Source: Qipengyuania polymorpha
Lineage (GTDB): Bacteria > Pseudomonadota > Alphaproteobacteria > Sphingomonadales > Sphingomonadaceae
Assembly (NCBI RefSeq): GCF_019711435.1
Contig: NZ_JAIGNK010000002.1
Span: 1 to 64,000 of the forward strand
Direction: 5' to 3'
Length of the DNA stretch: 64,000 nucleotides
In this document: positions 17,220 through 25,795 of the stretch, one piece after another
Layout of the letters: each line of letters begins with the position of its first letter
How positions within the stretch are numbered: position 1 is the first letter of the stretch
The notes under the pieces: model-generated
What the model was told of the DNA's origin: nothing
Seen by the model: only the letters and a program-made list of their open reading frames with translations
Database searches by the model: none
Made by a program: the position numbers and the translations under genes

Positions 17220-17431
17220 GAACCGAACCCACCTGGCGCATTCCGGTCGGCCTTCTTGGCTTGCTCATCGGCCTCGCCATCTACGGCATCGTCATTGCGC
17301 GCTACCTGCCGGACCTTATCGGCGACTGGCCGACGCTCGCGCAGACCGTGATTTATGTGTTCCTCGGCCTTGTCTGGCTGCTCCCGCTCGGCCGCTTCCT
17401 AAAGTGGATGGAAACGGGCAACTGGCGCTGA
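17216..17431 (+). CDS. DUF2842 family membrane protein
   Basis: A 71-residue protein with two hydrophobic segments (about residues 9-29 and 40-60) and the pattern characteristic of DUF2842: RTEPTWRIPVGLLGLL at the start, a central arginine and tryptophan pair, and RFLKWMETGNW at the end. This family is common in Alphaproteobacteria and has no known function. The start codon overlaps the stop of the cyclo-ligase gene (ATGA), so the two are translationally coupled. Confidence 0.9.
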   Translation: MRTEPTWRIPVGLLGLLIGLAIYGIVIARYLPDLIGDWPTLAQTVIYVFLGLVWLLPLGRFLKWMETGNWR

Positions 17432-17481
17432 TTGCCAAGGTCGCCAAGCTACCCTAGCCTCCCTTTTCTTAGGGAGAGGAT

Positions 17482-18918
17482 ATGGCGACCACTGCCACGA
17501 TGCCCGACAAGCCGTCGGTCGGTCTGAAACTCGCGCACGGTTTCGGCGCCGCCGCCTTCGGCATCAAGAACAACGGCTTCGACTATTTCCTGCTGCTGTT
17601 CTACGGCACGGTCATCGGACTGGAGCCGGGCCTTGTCGGCCTCGCAATCTTCATCGCGCTTTCGTTCGACGCCCTGTCCGACCCGCTGGTCGGCTACTGG
17701 TCCGACAATTTCCACAGCAAGTGGGGTCGCCGCCACCCCTTCATGTATGCCGCCGCGCTGCCCGTGGCGCTGAGCTATTTCCTGCTGTGGAACCCGCCCG
17801 ATTGGGGCCAGACGGGCCTGTTTCTCTACCTCACAGGCCTCGCGGTGCTGATCCGCACATTCATCACCTTTTACGAGACTCCCAGTTCCGCGCTCATTCC
17901 CGAACTCACCAGCGATTACGAGGAGCGCACCAGCCTCCAGTCCTATCGCCTGTTCTTCGCGTGGTCGGGCGGCAATTTGATGAGCATCATCATGTTCGGC
18001 GCGCTGGCGACAGGCCCGCTCGGCCTGATGGACCGCGCGGCCTATACGACCTACGGTATCATCGGCTCGCTTCTGATTTTCGCTGCCATCATGGTTTCCG
18101 CCGTGGGCACTCACCACCGCATACCTCACCTACACCGCCCGGTTGCGACCGGGGAGAAGTTCGGCGTGCGGCGGATTTTCCGCGAGATGGTGGAGGTACT
18201 GAGTGAGAAAAGCTTCATCGCCCTGTTCTTCACCACCGTTCTCTTCGCAATCGCTACCGGCCTTGCCGCGGCGCTGACGTTTCTCATGCTCCGCTATTTC
18301 TGGGAGTTCAGCGAATTCCAGATCTTCCTGTGGACCTGTACAGTCTTCTTCTCGGCGCTGTTAGGCTTCCTGCTGGCACCTTTTGCCGTCAGGCGACTGG
18401 GCAAGAAGCAGGCGGTCATCGTGCTCGGCCTGCTCGCCTTCACCATCCAGCCCGCGCCCGTCTTGCTGCGGCTTGCAGGGCTGATGCCCGAGAACGGCGA
18501 TCCCGTGCTCTTCCCGCTGGTGGTCGGCATCAATGTAATCGACCTGGCGCTGATCATCGCGACACAGGCAGTGGCTTATTCGATGATCGCCGACCTCGTC
18601 GAAGCTAATCAGGTGAAGACGGGGAGACGCAATGAAGGCGTTTATTACGCGGCGACCACCTTCACGCGGAAGGTGACGCAAGGGATCGGCGTGGCGGCGG
18701 CCGGGGCGATCCTGTCCCTCGTGGAATTCCCCGACAATGCCGAGCCTGGGAGCGTCCCGGAGGATACGCTGTGGCAATTGGGCGCCTTCTACGGTCCGTC
18801 CCTGCTGCTGCTCTATCTAGGCGCGCTCTACTGCATCTCGCGCTACCGGATCGACAAGACGGGGCACGAGGAAAACCTGCGCCGCCTGAACGAGGCGAGC
18901 GGCCAGCAACAGGCATGA
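17482..18918 (+). CDS. MFS transporter, glycoside/sugar:cation symporter (GPH) type
   Basis: A 478-residue integral membrane protein with about twelve hydrophobic helices. The N-terminal FGIKNNGFDYFLLLFYGTV, the loop motif FDALSDPLVGYWSDN and KWGRRHPFMY are typical of the GPH (MelB-like) branch that moves sugars or glycosides with Na+ or H+. It is of normal family length. The ATG is preceded by GGGAGAGG. The substrate cannot be inferred from this locus. The tRNA-Asp terminator touches its stop codon on the opposite strand. Confidence 0.88.
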   Translation: MATTATMPDKPSVGLKLAHGFGAAAFGIKNNGFDYFLLLFYGTVIGLEPGLVGLAIFIALSFDALSDPLVGYWSDNFHSKWGRRHPFMYAAALPVALSYFLLWNPPDWGQTGLFLYLTGLAVLIRTFITFYETPSSALIPELTSDYEERTSLQSYRLFFAWSGGNLMSIIMFGALATGPLGLMDRAAYTTYGIIGSLLIFAAIMVSAVGTHHRIPHLHRPVATGEKFGVRRIFREMVEVLSEKSFIALFFTTVLFAIATGLAAALTFLMLRYFWEFSEFQIFLWTCTVFFSALLGFLLAPFAVRRLGKKQAVIVLGLLAFTIQPAPVLLRLAGLMPENGDPVLFPLVVGINVIDLALIIATQAVAYSMIADLVEANQVKTGRRNEGVYYAATTFTRKVTQGIGVAAAGAILSLVEFPDNAEPGSVPEDTLWQLGAFYGPSLLLLYLGALYCISRYRIDKTGHEENLRRLNEASGQQQA

Positions 18919-18940
18919 AAAAAGCCGCCCGGAGGCGGCC
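18918..18940 (-). terminator. Rho-independent terminator of tRNA-Asp
   Basis: Read on the minus strand, a perfect 6-bp stem GCCGCC/GGCGGC with a stable TCCG tetraloop is followed by TTTTTT. It lies 32 nt beyond the tRNA 3' end, and its T tract coincides with the last base of the convergent transporter's stop codon. Confidence 0.85.
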
Positions 18941-18972
18941 TAATCATCTGAAATCAGAGAAATATCCCAAGG

Positions 18973-19049
18973 TGGCGCGAGTGACGGGACTCGAACCCGC
19001 GACCCTCGGCGTGACAGGCCGATACTCTAACCAACTGAGCTACACCCGC
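18973..19049 (-). tRNA. tRNA-Asp (anticodon GTC)
   Basis: A 77-nt cloverleaf including encoded CCA. The acceptor GCGGGTG pairs with CACTCGC, discriminator base G as expected for aspartate, D arm GCTCAGTTGGTTAGAG, anticodon loop CTGTCAC and T loop TTCGAGT. The region from 18919 to 19239 contains only this gene, its terminator and its promoter. Confidence 0.96.
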
Positions 19050-19083
19050 GCATTGCGCTGTAGCGCCCCCTTGGGAGCCGCGC

Positions 19084-19111
19084 ATCTAAGGGAGGCTCCG
19101 ATTCCTGTCAA
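19084..19111 (-). promoter_or_regulatory. Candidate promoter of tRNA-Asp
   Basis: On the minus strand a perfect -35 box TTGACA is followed after 16 nt by TTAGAT, which ends 34 nt before the tRNA start. An A-rich stretch lies just upstream, as at strong stable-RNA promoters. Confidence 0.65.
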
Positions 19112-19239
19112 CGCATATTCAGCCGCTTTTTTCGTACTTTTTTGCCTTTCTGCTCATGCTGTTGAAATTTACCCGAAATTTACCTTTGAGGCAGAGTCTT
19201 GTCGCTGAATCCACGTGGGGCAAACGGGGGAATTCGCAT

Positions 19240-19392
19240 ATGTTCAGGACTGCATTTCTCTTGGCATCGCTCGCCATGCTCGGCGGCGGCGCACTGGCGG
19301 CAAAGTCGGCTATCGACATCCAGTATTCGGTAACGCTCGATCCGCCGCCCTATTCCTATGACGGCGAAAGCACCCTCTTGGCGGCGCGCTGA
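19240..19392 (+). CDS. Possible small secreted peptide, 50 aa
   Basis: A short frame beginning MFRTAFLLASLAMLGGGALA, which looks like a Sec signal peptide, followed by about 28 residues including LDPPPYSYDGES. A weak purine-rich site (GGGGGA) lies upstream. It stands alone between tRNA-Asp and the convergent YdeI-like gene. The length is small enough to arise by chance, but the signal-peptide character is good. No family is recognised. Confidence 0.4.
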   Translation: MFRTAFLLASLAMLGGGALAAKSAIDIQYSVTLDPPPYSYDGESTLLAAR

Positions 19393-19404
19393 CCGCCCAC
19401 TGCT

Positions 19405-19983
19405 TCAGCAGTTTTCGTATTTCCAGTTCCGGCGCTTGCCCTCGGCAATCCATTCGGTCGCCGTCGCAATCCGCTTGGCGCGGGTTTCCTCGCGCTTGGC
19501 CGAGACAATCCAGTCGAGATAATCGCGCCGCTGGGCGTCGGTGAACGCGGCCCAGGTCTCGACCGCCGCAGGTGAAGCTTGCAGGGCATCGGTGAAATCG
19601 TCGGGTACCGGGATAGGTTCCTTCGCCGCTGCGCGTGCGAGGGGCTTGCCACTTTCGAGCAATTCTATTCGCGATGCCAGCAAGCGTTTCAACGCGGCGG
19701 CATCGGGGCAATCCGCGACCGAAGTGAGCCTGCCGAAGCGGTCCCAATCGGCTTTCTCGTCTTCCTCGATCGCGCCATGCGGGAAAATCCGCACATGCGC
19801 CTTGAAGGCCGAGATACCCGCAAGGTTGCGGCCGCCCACCACCCAATGGGGCGCACCCCACTTGATGTCTTCCTCCGCATTGGGAACGACTTCGGCCATG
19901 AGTGCGCGCAGCCGCTCGAGAATTGGCTGCGCGAACTCTTCCTTGTCCGCAATGTAATCGTCGATTCGGCTGTCGTGTTTCAT
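19405..19983 (-). CDS. YdeI/OmpD-associated family protein
   Basis: A 192-residue soluble protein. The N-terminal two thirds (about residues 10-115, with DIKWGAPHWVVGGRNLAGISAFKAHVRIF) form a DUF1801/YdhG-like domain, and the C-terminal YWD-type segment (AWAAFTDAQRRDYLDWIVSAK and the repeated REETRAKRI) is the OmdA/YdeI repeat. The family is annotated as YdeI/OmpD-associated and its molecular role is poorly defined. The start MKHDSRIDDYI at 19983 lies 17 nt downstream of the bkd E2 stop, so it may be cotranscribed with the bkd operon. A longer upstream frame overlapping E2 is rejected. Confidence 0.88.
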   Translation of the reverse strand: MKHDSRIDDYIADKEEFAQPILERLRALMAEVVPNAEEDIKWGAPHWVVGGRNLAGISAFKAHVRIFPHGAIEEDEKADWDRFGRLTSVADCPDAAALKRLLASRIELLESGKPLARAAAKEPIPVPDDFTDALQASPAAVETWAAFTDAQRRDYLDWIVSAKREETRAKRIATATEWIAEGKRRNWKYENC

Positions 19984-20000
19984 GCGACAGCCATAGCAAA

Positions 20001-21299
20001 TCAGTCGACGAGAATAAGGGCAGGCGTTTCGAGCAGCTTTTTCAGCGCCTGGATGAAGCTCGCCGCATCCCAGCCATCGACCACACGGTGGTCGCAGCTG
20101 ATCGAGATATTCATCAGCTTGCGCTTCTCGATCCGTTCGACACCGTCGCTGCCCTTCACATACATCGGACGTTCGATGATGCGGTTGGGGCCGATGATGG
20201 CGACTTCGGGACGGTTGATGACCGGAGTGGTCGCCACGCCGCCAAGCGGGCCGAGCGAGGTCACGGTCAGCGTGCCGCCTTCCATTTCTTCCTTCTTCGC
20301 CGTGCCGTTGCGGGCGGCATCGGCGAGGCGCGAGATTTCGCTGGCGAGCTGCCACAGGTTCCGGGCCTGCGCATCCTTGATGACCGGGACCATCAGCCCC
20401 GCATCGGTCTGCGCCGCCATGCCCATGTTGACCGAGCCGTGGCGCGTCACCACGCCCGCTTCGTCGTCATAGCGCGCGTTGATCATCGGGAAGTCGGGCA
20501 GCGTCTTGCAGATCGCGGTGATCAGCAGTGGCAGGATCGTCAGCTTCGGCTTGTCGCCGCGGCTGTCGTTCAATTGCGCACGCAGCACCTCGAGGTCGGT
20601 GACATCGCATTCCTCGACATAGGAGAAATGCGGAATGTTGCGCTTCGAGGCGGCCATGTTCTCAGCGATGCGGCGACGCATGCCGATGACCTTCTTTTCC
20701 TCGTCCTCGCGGGTCTTGGCCGCAGCCGAATAGCCCGAGTTGTAGGACAGGAACTGGTCGAGATCGCCGTGACGGATGCGGCCTTCTTCGCTCGGCTTCA
20801 CCTGCGAAAGGTCGACACCGAGGTCCTTCGCACGCTTGCGCACTGCCGGGGTTGCGAGGACCTTGGCCGAGGGTGCCGGCTCGGGAGCAGGCGTCGGCGT
20901 GGGTGTAGGAGGCGGCGTCGGATCGGCAGCCATCGCATCGTCGGCATCGCTCGCATCGGAGGTTTCGACTTCGATACGCTCTTCGACTTCCTTAGCCTTG
21001 GGAGCGGGAGCGGGAGCCGGAGCAGCAGCTTCCTCGGCAACGTCTTCGGGCACTTCACCCTCGACCTCGATCACGACCAGCATCGAACCGATCGAGACCA
21101 TGTCGCCTTCCTCACCGGCAATCTCGAGAATCTTGCCGTCGACCGGGCTTTCCATCGGGACGGTCGCCTTGTCGGTCATCATGTCGACGAATTCCTCGTC
21201 TTCCTTGACCGTGTCGCCGACCTTCTTGTGCCACTGGACGATTTCCGCCTCGGCAATGCCTTCGCCGATGTCGGGCATGTTGAAAATGAACTTTGCCAT
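20001..21299 (-). CDS. bkdB: Branched-chain 2-oxoacid dehydrogenase E2, lipoamide acyltransferase
   Basis: A 432-residue E2 component. Order: lipoyl domain (residues 1-80, lipoyl lysine K44 in MMTDKATVPMES), an acidic Ala/Pro-rich linker, a peripheral-subunit-binding domain (about 145-180, ATPAVRKRAKDLGVDLSQV) and the catalytic acyltransferase domain ending with the CDHRVVDGWDAA active-site motif. It transfers branched acyl groups to CoA and forms the core of the complex. The start at 21299 gives the lipoyl domain directly; it is 5 nt after the E1 beta stop. The E3 subunit is not in the window. A 2-oxoacid specificity other than branched-chain is possible. Confidence 0.95.
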   Translation of the reverse strand: MAKFIFNMPDIGEGIAEAEIVQWHKKVGDTVKEDEEFVDMMTDKATVPMESPVDGKILEIAGEEGDMVSIGSMLVVIEVEGEVPEDVAEEAAAPAPAPAPKAKEVEERIEVETSDASDADDAMAADPTPPPTPTPTPAPEPAPSAKVLATPAVRKRAKDLGVDLSQVKPSEEGRIRHGDLDQFLSYNSGYSAAAKTREDEEKKVIGMRRRIAENMAASKRNIPHFSYVEECDVTDLEVLRAQLNDSRGDKPKLTILPLLITAICKTLPDFPMINARYDDEAGVVTRHGSVNMGMAAQTDAGLMVPVIKDAQARNLWQLASEISRLADAARNGTAKKEEMEGGTLTVTSLGPLGGVATTPVINRPEVAIIGPNRIIERPMYVKGSDGVERIEKRKLMNISISCDHRVVDGWDAASFIQALKKLLETPALILVD

Positions 21300-21304
21300 G
21301 TCGG

Positions 21305-22366
21305 TTACTCGCTGAGAATCTTGTCGAGGGCCTCGCCGATACGGATCGGGCCGGGGAAATAGGCCCATTCGAGGCTGTGGGGATAGGGCGTGTCGAAGCC
21401 GGTCACGCGTTCGACCGGGGCTTCGAGGTGGTAGAAGCAGCGTTCGGTCACCAGCGCGCTGAGTTCCGCGCCGAAACCGGCAGTGCGGGTCGCTTCGTGG
21501 ACGATGAGGCAGCGGCCGGTCTTCTTGACCGATTCCTCGATCGTTTCGATGTCGACCGGAACGATGGTGCGCAGGTCGACGATGTCGGCCTCCACGCCCT
21601 TCTCGCGGCAGACCGCTTCGACCACGTGGACCATGGTGCCATAGGCGAGGATGGTGAGTTCATCGCCTTCGGTCGCATAGCGCGCCTTGCCGAGCGGAAT
21701 CTTGTAATGCCCCTCGGGCACCACGCTCGCATCGAAGCGCTTCCACGGTTCGACCGGCTTGTCGTAATAGCCCGAGAACGGGCCGTTGTAGATGCGCTTG
21801 GGCTCGAAGAAGATGACCGGGTCATTGTCTTCGATGGCGCTGATGAGAAGGCCCTTGGCGTCATAGGGCGTCGCGGGAATGACCGTCTTCAGGCCGGAAA
21901 CATGGGCGAAAATCGCCTCGGGGCTCTGGCTGTGGGTCTGGCCGCCGAAGATGCCGCCACCGAAGGGGCTGCGCACGGTGATCGGCGCGATATATTCAGC
22001 CGCCGAACGATAACGCAGACGCGCCGCTTCGGAGATGAGCTGGTCGAGGCCGGGATAGATGTAATCGGCAAACTGAATTTCCGGCACGGGGCGCAGGCCA
22101 TAGGCCCCCATCCCCACCGCCGCGGCGATGATGCCGCATTCGGAAATCGGCGTGTCGAATACGCGGGTCTTGCCGTATTTCTGCTGGAGGCCGGCAGTGC
22201 AGCGGAACACGCCGCCGAAATAGCCGACGTCCTCGCCCATGATCACGATGTTCTCGTCGCGGCCCATGGTCACGTCGAGCGCGTCGTTGATCGCCTCGAT
22301 CATGTTGAGGCGGCGTTCTGCGGGCGCTTCGCTTTCGCTGGCGGCCATGTCTTTAAGCTCGGTCAT
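21305..22366 (-). CDS. bkdA2: Branched-chain 2-oxoacid dehydrogenase E1 beta
   Basis: A 353-residue beta subunit of the heterotetrameric ThDP-dependent E1. Typical sections: MIEAINDALDVTMGRDENIVIMGEDVGYFGGVFR, TPISECGIIAAAVGMGAYGLRPVPEIQF, the C-terminal transketolase domain with TEGDELTILAYGTMVH and HEATRTAGFGAE. Together with E1 alpha it decarboxylates 2-oxoisovalerate-type acids and acylates the E2 lipoyl group. Its ATG overlaps the stop of the secreted-hydrolase gene by 4 nt, so the hydrolase is truly embedded in the operon. Confidence 0.95.
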   Translation of the reverse strand: MTELKDMAASESEAPAERRLNMIEAINDALDVTMGRDENIVIMGEDVGYFGGVFRCTAGLQQKYGKTRVFDTPISECGIIAAAVGMGAYGLRPVPEIQFADYIYPGLDQLISEAARLRYRSAAEYIAPITVRSPFGGGIFGGQTHSQSPEAIFAHVSGLKTVIPATPYDAKGLLISAIEDNDPVIFFEPKRIYNGPFSGYYDKPVEPWKRFDASVVPEGHYKIPLGKARYATEGDELTILAYGTMVHVVEAVCREKGVEADIVDLRTIVPVDIETIEESVKKTGRCLIVHEATRTAGFGAELSALVTERCFYHLEAPVERVTGFDTPYPHSLEWAYFPGPIRIGEALDKILSE

Positions 22367-23196
22367 TCTGCGTCCCCCTGCGTCGCGGTGGAGGGCTTAT
22401 CGAGTGCGAATTGCGTGAGAGCGGGTGTTTCTGCCTCGCCCAGTGTGTGCGTGGCGATAAAGCCCGACACGGCCGGCCAGACCTGCGAAATCATGGCATC
22501 GTCGCCCACGAGGTCATGATCGCCGCCCTCGACCGAGACGAGGTAGGACGGCCCTGCCACGCGCTCGGCGTAAATGCGGTGGTCGGCGGGGTCGGCAACG
22601 ACCCCAGGGACAAGGTCGCTGTCCCCGGTCACCAGCATCGTCGGCAGAACGACGCTCGAGAATGCGTCATCACCAATCAGGCCGGGAATTTTGCCCGGGC
22701 TGGAGAAAGCCAGGATAGCGGAAACCCTGTCGTCCGTCGGGGCATCGAAGCCAGCCAGTCCGCCTGCGCGCACCATGGCATCGAGCGTGCCGAAAGAATG
22801 TCCTACGGCCAGCACCGGCAGCCCTTCGAAGCGCTCGCTCACGAGGTCCGAAGTGAGTGCCATGTCGATCATACGCGATGCAAAAGCCTGCTGCGGTGCA
22901 ATCTTACCCTCGACCGACGAGCGCATCGAATCGGGGTGAAGCGGTGCGACCACTGCGAAGCCTTCGCCCGTGAGCCGCTCGACAAGCGCTTCGTAGGCTG
23001 CGGGCCATGAATTATAGCCGTGCGAGAACAGCGCGACACCGCGTTTCTCGCTTTCCGGCAGCCACACGCGAACGGGCAAGGCACGCTTGTCGGGCGTGGC
23101 AATCTCTACCGTTTCCGGCTCGGAGAGGGGGCCGGCAAGCGCCGGTTGGGCAGCCAGCGTCAGCGCCGCGAGGCCGAGTGCGAATGCGGACCTCAT
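22363..23196 (-). CDS. Secreted alpha/beta hydrolase within the bkd operon
   Basis: A 277-residue protein starting with a clear Sec signal peptide (MRSAFALGLAALTLAAQ..., cleavage near A21), so it is predicted periplasmic or secreted. The mature enzyme is an alpha/beta hydrolase similar to dienelactone-hydrolase or PAF-acetylhydrolase-like proteins: oxyanion region FSHGYNSW, nucleophile S134 in GHSFG, and a late histidine in EGGDHDLVG. The substrate is unknown. It overlaps both neighbours by 4 nt (ATGA), which ties its translation to E1 alpha and E1 beta although these act in the cytosol. That mismatch of compartment is unusual. Confidence 0.9.
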   Translation of the reverse strand: MRSAFALGLAALTLAAQPALAGPLSEPETVEIATPDKRALPVRVWLPESEKRGVALFSHGYNSWPAAYEALVERLTGEGFAVVAPLHPDSMRSSVEGKIAPQQAFASRMIDMALTSDLVSERFEGLPVLAVGHSFGTLDAMVRAGGLAGFDAPTDDRVSAILAFSSPGKIPGLIGDDAFSSVVLPTMLVTGDSDLVPGVVADPADHRIYAERVAGPSYLVSVEGGDHDLVGDDAMISQVWPAVSGFIATHTLGEAETPALTQFALDKPSTATQGDAE

Positions 23197-24509
23197 GCGC
23201 CCTTCCCTCCGTTCGGGAGTCCTTCGGGGAACTTGGTCTCACGTTCACGGATCGCCTGCTCGGCCTGCTCCTTGAGATGCCAGGGCAGTTCTTCGAACAC
23301 GTCCTCGAACATGGTGCGGAACGGGTGGTGGAGGCCGTGGCCGAGGATGCCATTCTCTTCGGCTTCCTTGGTCGTCTTCTTGACGTATTCGGCCGCTTCG
23401 AGGTCCATTTTTTCCTGACGCTCCTCGTCCCACTCGCCGATTTCGATGAGGTGGTTCTTGAGGCGCATGACAGGGTCGCCGAGCGGCCATTCGTCACGCT
23501 CCTGCGCGCTGCGATATCCAGAAGGATCGTCGGACGTGGAGTGCCCTTCGGCGCGGTAGCTGAAGAATTCAATCAGCGTCGGCCCGGCATTGGCGCGGGC
23601 ACGGTTGGCAGCCCATTGCTCTGCCGCATAGCAGGCGAGCGGGTCGTTGCCGTCCACGCGCAGCGAAGCGATCCCATAGCCGACACCCCGTGCGGCGAAG
23701 GTCGCGCGCTCGGCACCCGCAAAACCGCTGAAGCTGGAAATCGCCCACTGATTATTGACTACGTTGAGGATAACCGGCGCGTTGTAGACGGTCGCAAAGA
23801 GGCAGGCGGAGTGGAAGTCGCCTTCCGCGGTGCTGCCCTCGCCCACCCAGGTCGCGGCAATGCGGCTGTCGCCCTTGATCGCCGACGCCATCGCCCAGCC
23901 GACCGCCTGCGGGGTCTGCGTGGCGAGGTTGCCCGAAATGGTGAAGAAGCTGTGCTCCTTCGAGGAATACATGATGGGCAGCTGGCGGCCCTTCAGCTTG
24001 TCGCCTCGGTTCGAGTAGATCTGGTTGATCATCTCGATCATCGGGTAGCCGCGCTGGATCAGGATGCCCTGCTGGCGATAGCTCGGGAAGACCATGTCGT
24101 CCGCCGCGAGCGCCATCGAGGCCGAGACGCTGGTTGCCTCTTCACCGGTACACTTCATGTAAAACGAAGTCTTGCCCTGCCGCTGGCCGCGGAACATGCG
24201 CTCGTCGAAAGCGCGCGTCATGGCCATGTGGCCGAGCATGGTGCGCAGCGTCTCGGGGTCGAGCTTCGGGTCCCAGGCCCCGTGCGCCTTGTTGTCCTCG
24301 CCCAGAACGCGGATGAGGCCATGCGCGAAATCGAGCATGTCTTCCGGCTTGGTGGTCTCGTCGGGGCGCGGCTGCGCGCCAGCCTTCGGCACCTGGATGT
24401 GCGAGAAATCGACCGCATCACCGGGGCGGAACTTCGGTTCGGGTACGTGAAGCGACAGCTTCGGGCGGTTGTCGCCCAGATTCGCATCACCTTGAGGCCT
24501 GTCGGCCAT
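23193..24509 (-). CDS. bkdA1: Branched-chain 2-oxoacid dehydrogenase E1 alpha
   Basis: A 438-residue alpha subunit, first gene of the bkd operon. The ThDP-binding motif is present as VGEGSTAEGDFHSACLFA ending in VVNNQWAIS, and the phosphorylation-loop-like region YRAEGHSTSDDPSGYR is recognisable. The N-terminal extension of about 60 residues (PEPKFRPGDAVDFSHI) is typical of BkdA rather than pyruvate E1 alpha, which supports branched-chain specificity. GGGAGA precedes the ATG. Products feed branched acyl-CoA into catabolism or fatty acid synthesis. Confidence 0.95.
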   Translation of the reverse strand: MADRPQGDANLGDNRPKLSLHVPEPKFRPGDAVDFSHIQVPKAGAQPRPDETTKPEDMLDFAHGLIRVLGEDNKAHGAWDPKLDPETLRTMLGHMAMTRAFDERMFRGQRQGKTSFYMKCTGEEATSVSASMALAADDMVFPSYRQQGILIQRGYPMIEMINQIYSNRGDKLKGRQLPIMYSSKEHSFFTISGNLATQTPQAVGWAMASAIKGDSRIAATWVGEGSTAEGDFHSACLFATVYNAPVILNVVNNQWAISSFSGFAGAERATFAARGVGYGIASLRVDGNDPLACYAAEQWAANRARANAGPTLIEFFSYRAEGHSTSDDPSGYRSAQERDEWPLGDPVMRLKNHLIEIGEWDEERQEKMDLEAAEYVKKTTKEAEENGILGHGLHHPFRTMFEDVFEELPWHLKEQAEQAIRERETKFPEGLPNGGKGA

Positions 24510-24612
24510 AGAATCGTCTCCCAGACGTAATCTTACGCTTGTGCGTTATTTTATTTCACGACGCGGAGACGGTCAAGGTAGGCTGTGCATACGATTTCGG
24601 TCACGCCGCGCC

Positions 24613-25575
24613 TTATACAGCAACGGGGGCCTTGATGGGCCCGTGCGGCGTGTAGTCGTGAACCGCGAAATCCTCAATCCGGTAGTCGAAGATAGTCGGC
24701 GGACGCCGCACAATCTCAAGCGCCGGCTGTCCTACCGGTTCCCGCGAAAGCTGCTGTTTCACGAGATGTTCGTGGTTGAGATAGAGATGCGTGTCGCCGC
24801 CCATCCACACGAATTCGCCCGGCTCCATGCCTACCTGCTGGGCCAGCATGCGCAGCAGCAGCGCGCCCGACCACAGGTTGAACGGCAAGCCAAGCGCCAC
24901 ATCGCAGCTGCGCTGGTAGAGGATGCCGTTGAGGCGCGGCTCGCCGTCGATGCCGGTCGAGACATGGTACTGGTAGGTCTTGTGGCACGGCGGGAGTGCC
25001 ATGCGCGGCACTTCGGCGACGTTCCAGCCCTCGATGATGTGGCGGCGGCTGCCCGGATTCTCGCGCAGCGATTCGACCACCTCGGCGACCTGGTTGATGC
25101 CGCGTCCTTTGCGAAACAGCCCGCCCTTCACCGGCTGGTAGGTCGGCCAGTCGACCCATTGCTTGCCATAGACCGGCCCGAGGTCACCCCACATGGCGGC
25201 GAATTGCTCGTCATCGGCGATTTTCTGGACGAAATCGTCGAGCGAGATGTCCTCGCCCGTTTCCTCGACATAGCGCGCATGCGGCCACTCGTTCCAGATT
25301 TTAACGCCCTGCAGCACCAGCGGACGGATGTTCGTATTGCCGGTGAGAAACCACAGCAATTCGCGCGTGGCGGTCTTCCAGTAGACCCGCTTTGTGGTCA
25401 CCAGCGGCATCGCGCCATCGGACAGGTCGAACCGCAGCTGCGCACCGAAAATCGAGCGCGTGCCGACGCCCGTACGGTCGCTGCGCTCGTCGCCCTCGAG
25501 CCAGATGAGGCGCATGAGGTCGAGATATTGCTGTTCGAAATGGACTTCGGGCACGTCGGGATTTTCGCTTTTCAT
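24613..25575 (-). CDS. thyA: Thymidylate synthase
   Basis: A 320-residue ThyA that methylates dUMP to dTMP using methylene-THF. Recognisable: DRTGVGTRSIFGAQLRFDL at the N-terminus, TKRVYWKTATRELLWFLTG, the catalytic ALPPC197HKTYQYHV, RSCDVALGLPFNL and DTHLYLNHEHLVKQQL. It is longer than the 264-residue E. coli enzyme because of an insertion around residues 95-165, which is common in other ThyA proteins. The start MKSENPDVPEV at 25575 is chosen; the 21 residues further upstream are not family-like. Confidence 0.97.
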   Translation of the reverse strand: MKSENPDVPEVHFEQQYLDLMRLIWLEGDERSDRTGVGTRSIFGAQLRFDLSDGAMPLVTTKRVYWKTATRELLWFLTGNTNIRPLVLQGVKIWNEWPHARYVEETGEDISLDDFVQKIADDEQFAAMWGDLGPVYGKQWVDWPTYQPVKGGLFRKGRGINQVAEVVESLRENPGSRRHIIEGWNVAEVPRMALPPCHKTYQYHVSTGIDGEPRLNGILYQRSCDVALGLPFNLWSGALLLRMLAQQVGMEPGEFVWMGGDTHLYLNHEHLVKQQLSREPVGQPALEIVRRPPTIFDYRIEDFAVHDYTPHGPIKAPVAV

Positions 25576-25606
25576 TGTCCGTGCGACCCTAAGCGGAAAT
25601 TTAGGC

Positions 25607-25645
25607 AAAAGCCCGCTTGCGTGCAAGGCAATCCACACCTATAGG
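25607..25645 (+). promoter_or_regulatory. Candidate promoter of tRNA-Pro
   Basis: TTGCGT (25617-25622) and TATAGG (25640-25645) are separated by exactly 17 nt. The -35 box is contained in the 14-mer AAAAGCCCGCTTGC, which recurs at the same relative position upstream of tRNA-Asn at 50879. Confidence 0.6.
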
Positions 25646-25688
25646 GCGCGCCTGCCTCGCGGGGGACCTCCCCCGCAACGCATCCGGT

Positions 25689-25765
25689 CGGGGAGTAGCT
25701 CAGCCTGGTAGAGCACTGTCTTCGGGAGGCAGGGGCCGGAGGTTCGAATCCTCTCTCCCCGACCA
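25689..25765 (+). tRNA. tRNA-Pro (anticodon CGG)
   Basis: A 77-nt cloverleaf with encoded CCA: acceptor CGGGGAG pairs with CTCCCCG, D arm GCTCAGCCTGGTAGAGC, anticodon loop TTCGGGA and T loop TTCGAAT. The first base C and discriminator A are typical of proline tRNA. Confidence 0.97.
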
Positions 25766-25772
25766 TTTTACT

Positions 25773-25795
25773 GCCGCACGGGCCTCATGTGCGGC
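25773..25795. terminator. Hairpin between tRNA-Pro and the gtrA-like gene
   Basis: A perfect 7-bp inverted repeat GCCGCAC/GTGCGGC with a 9-nt loop starts 7 nt after tRNA-Pro and extends into the last codons of the convergent GtrA-like gene. No T tract follows, so a terminator role is uncertain. Confidence 0.4.

Noticed and set aside
18973-19049. Peptides such as [24 protein letters not shown] and APRVGFEPTTK over the tRNA-Asp, tRNA-Pro and tRNA-Asn genes
   Set aside because: These are well-known spurious translations of antisense tRNA sequence and not proteins.
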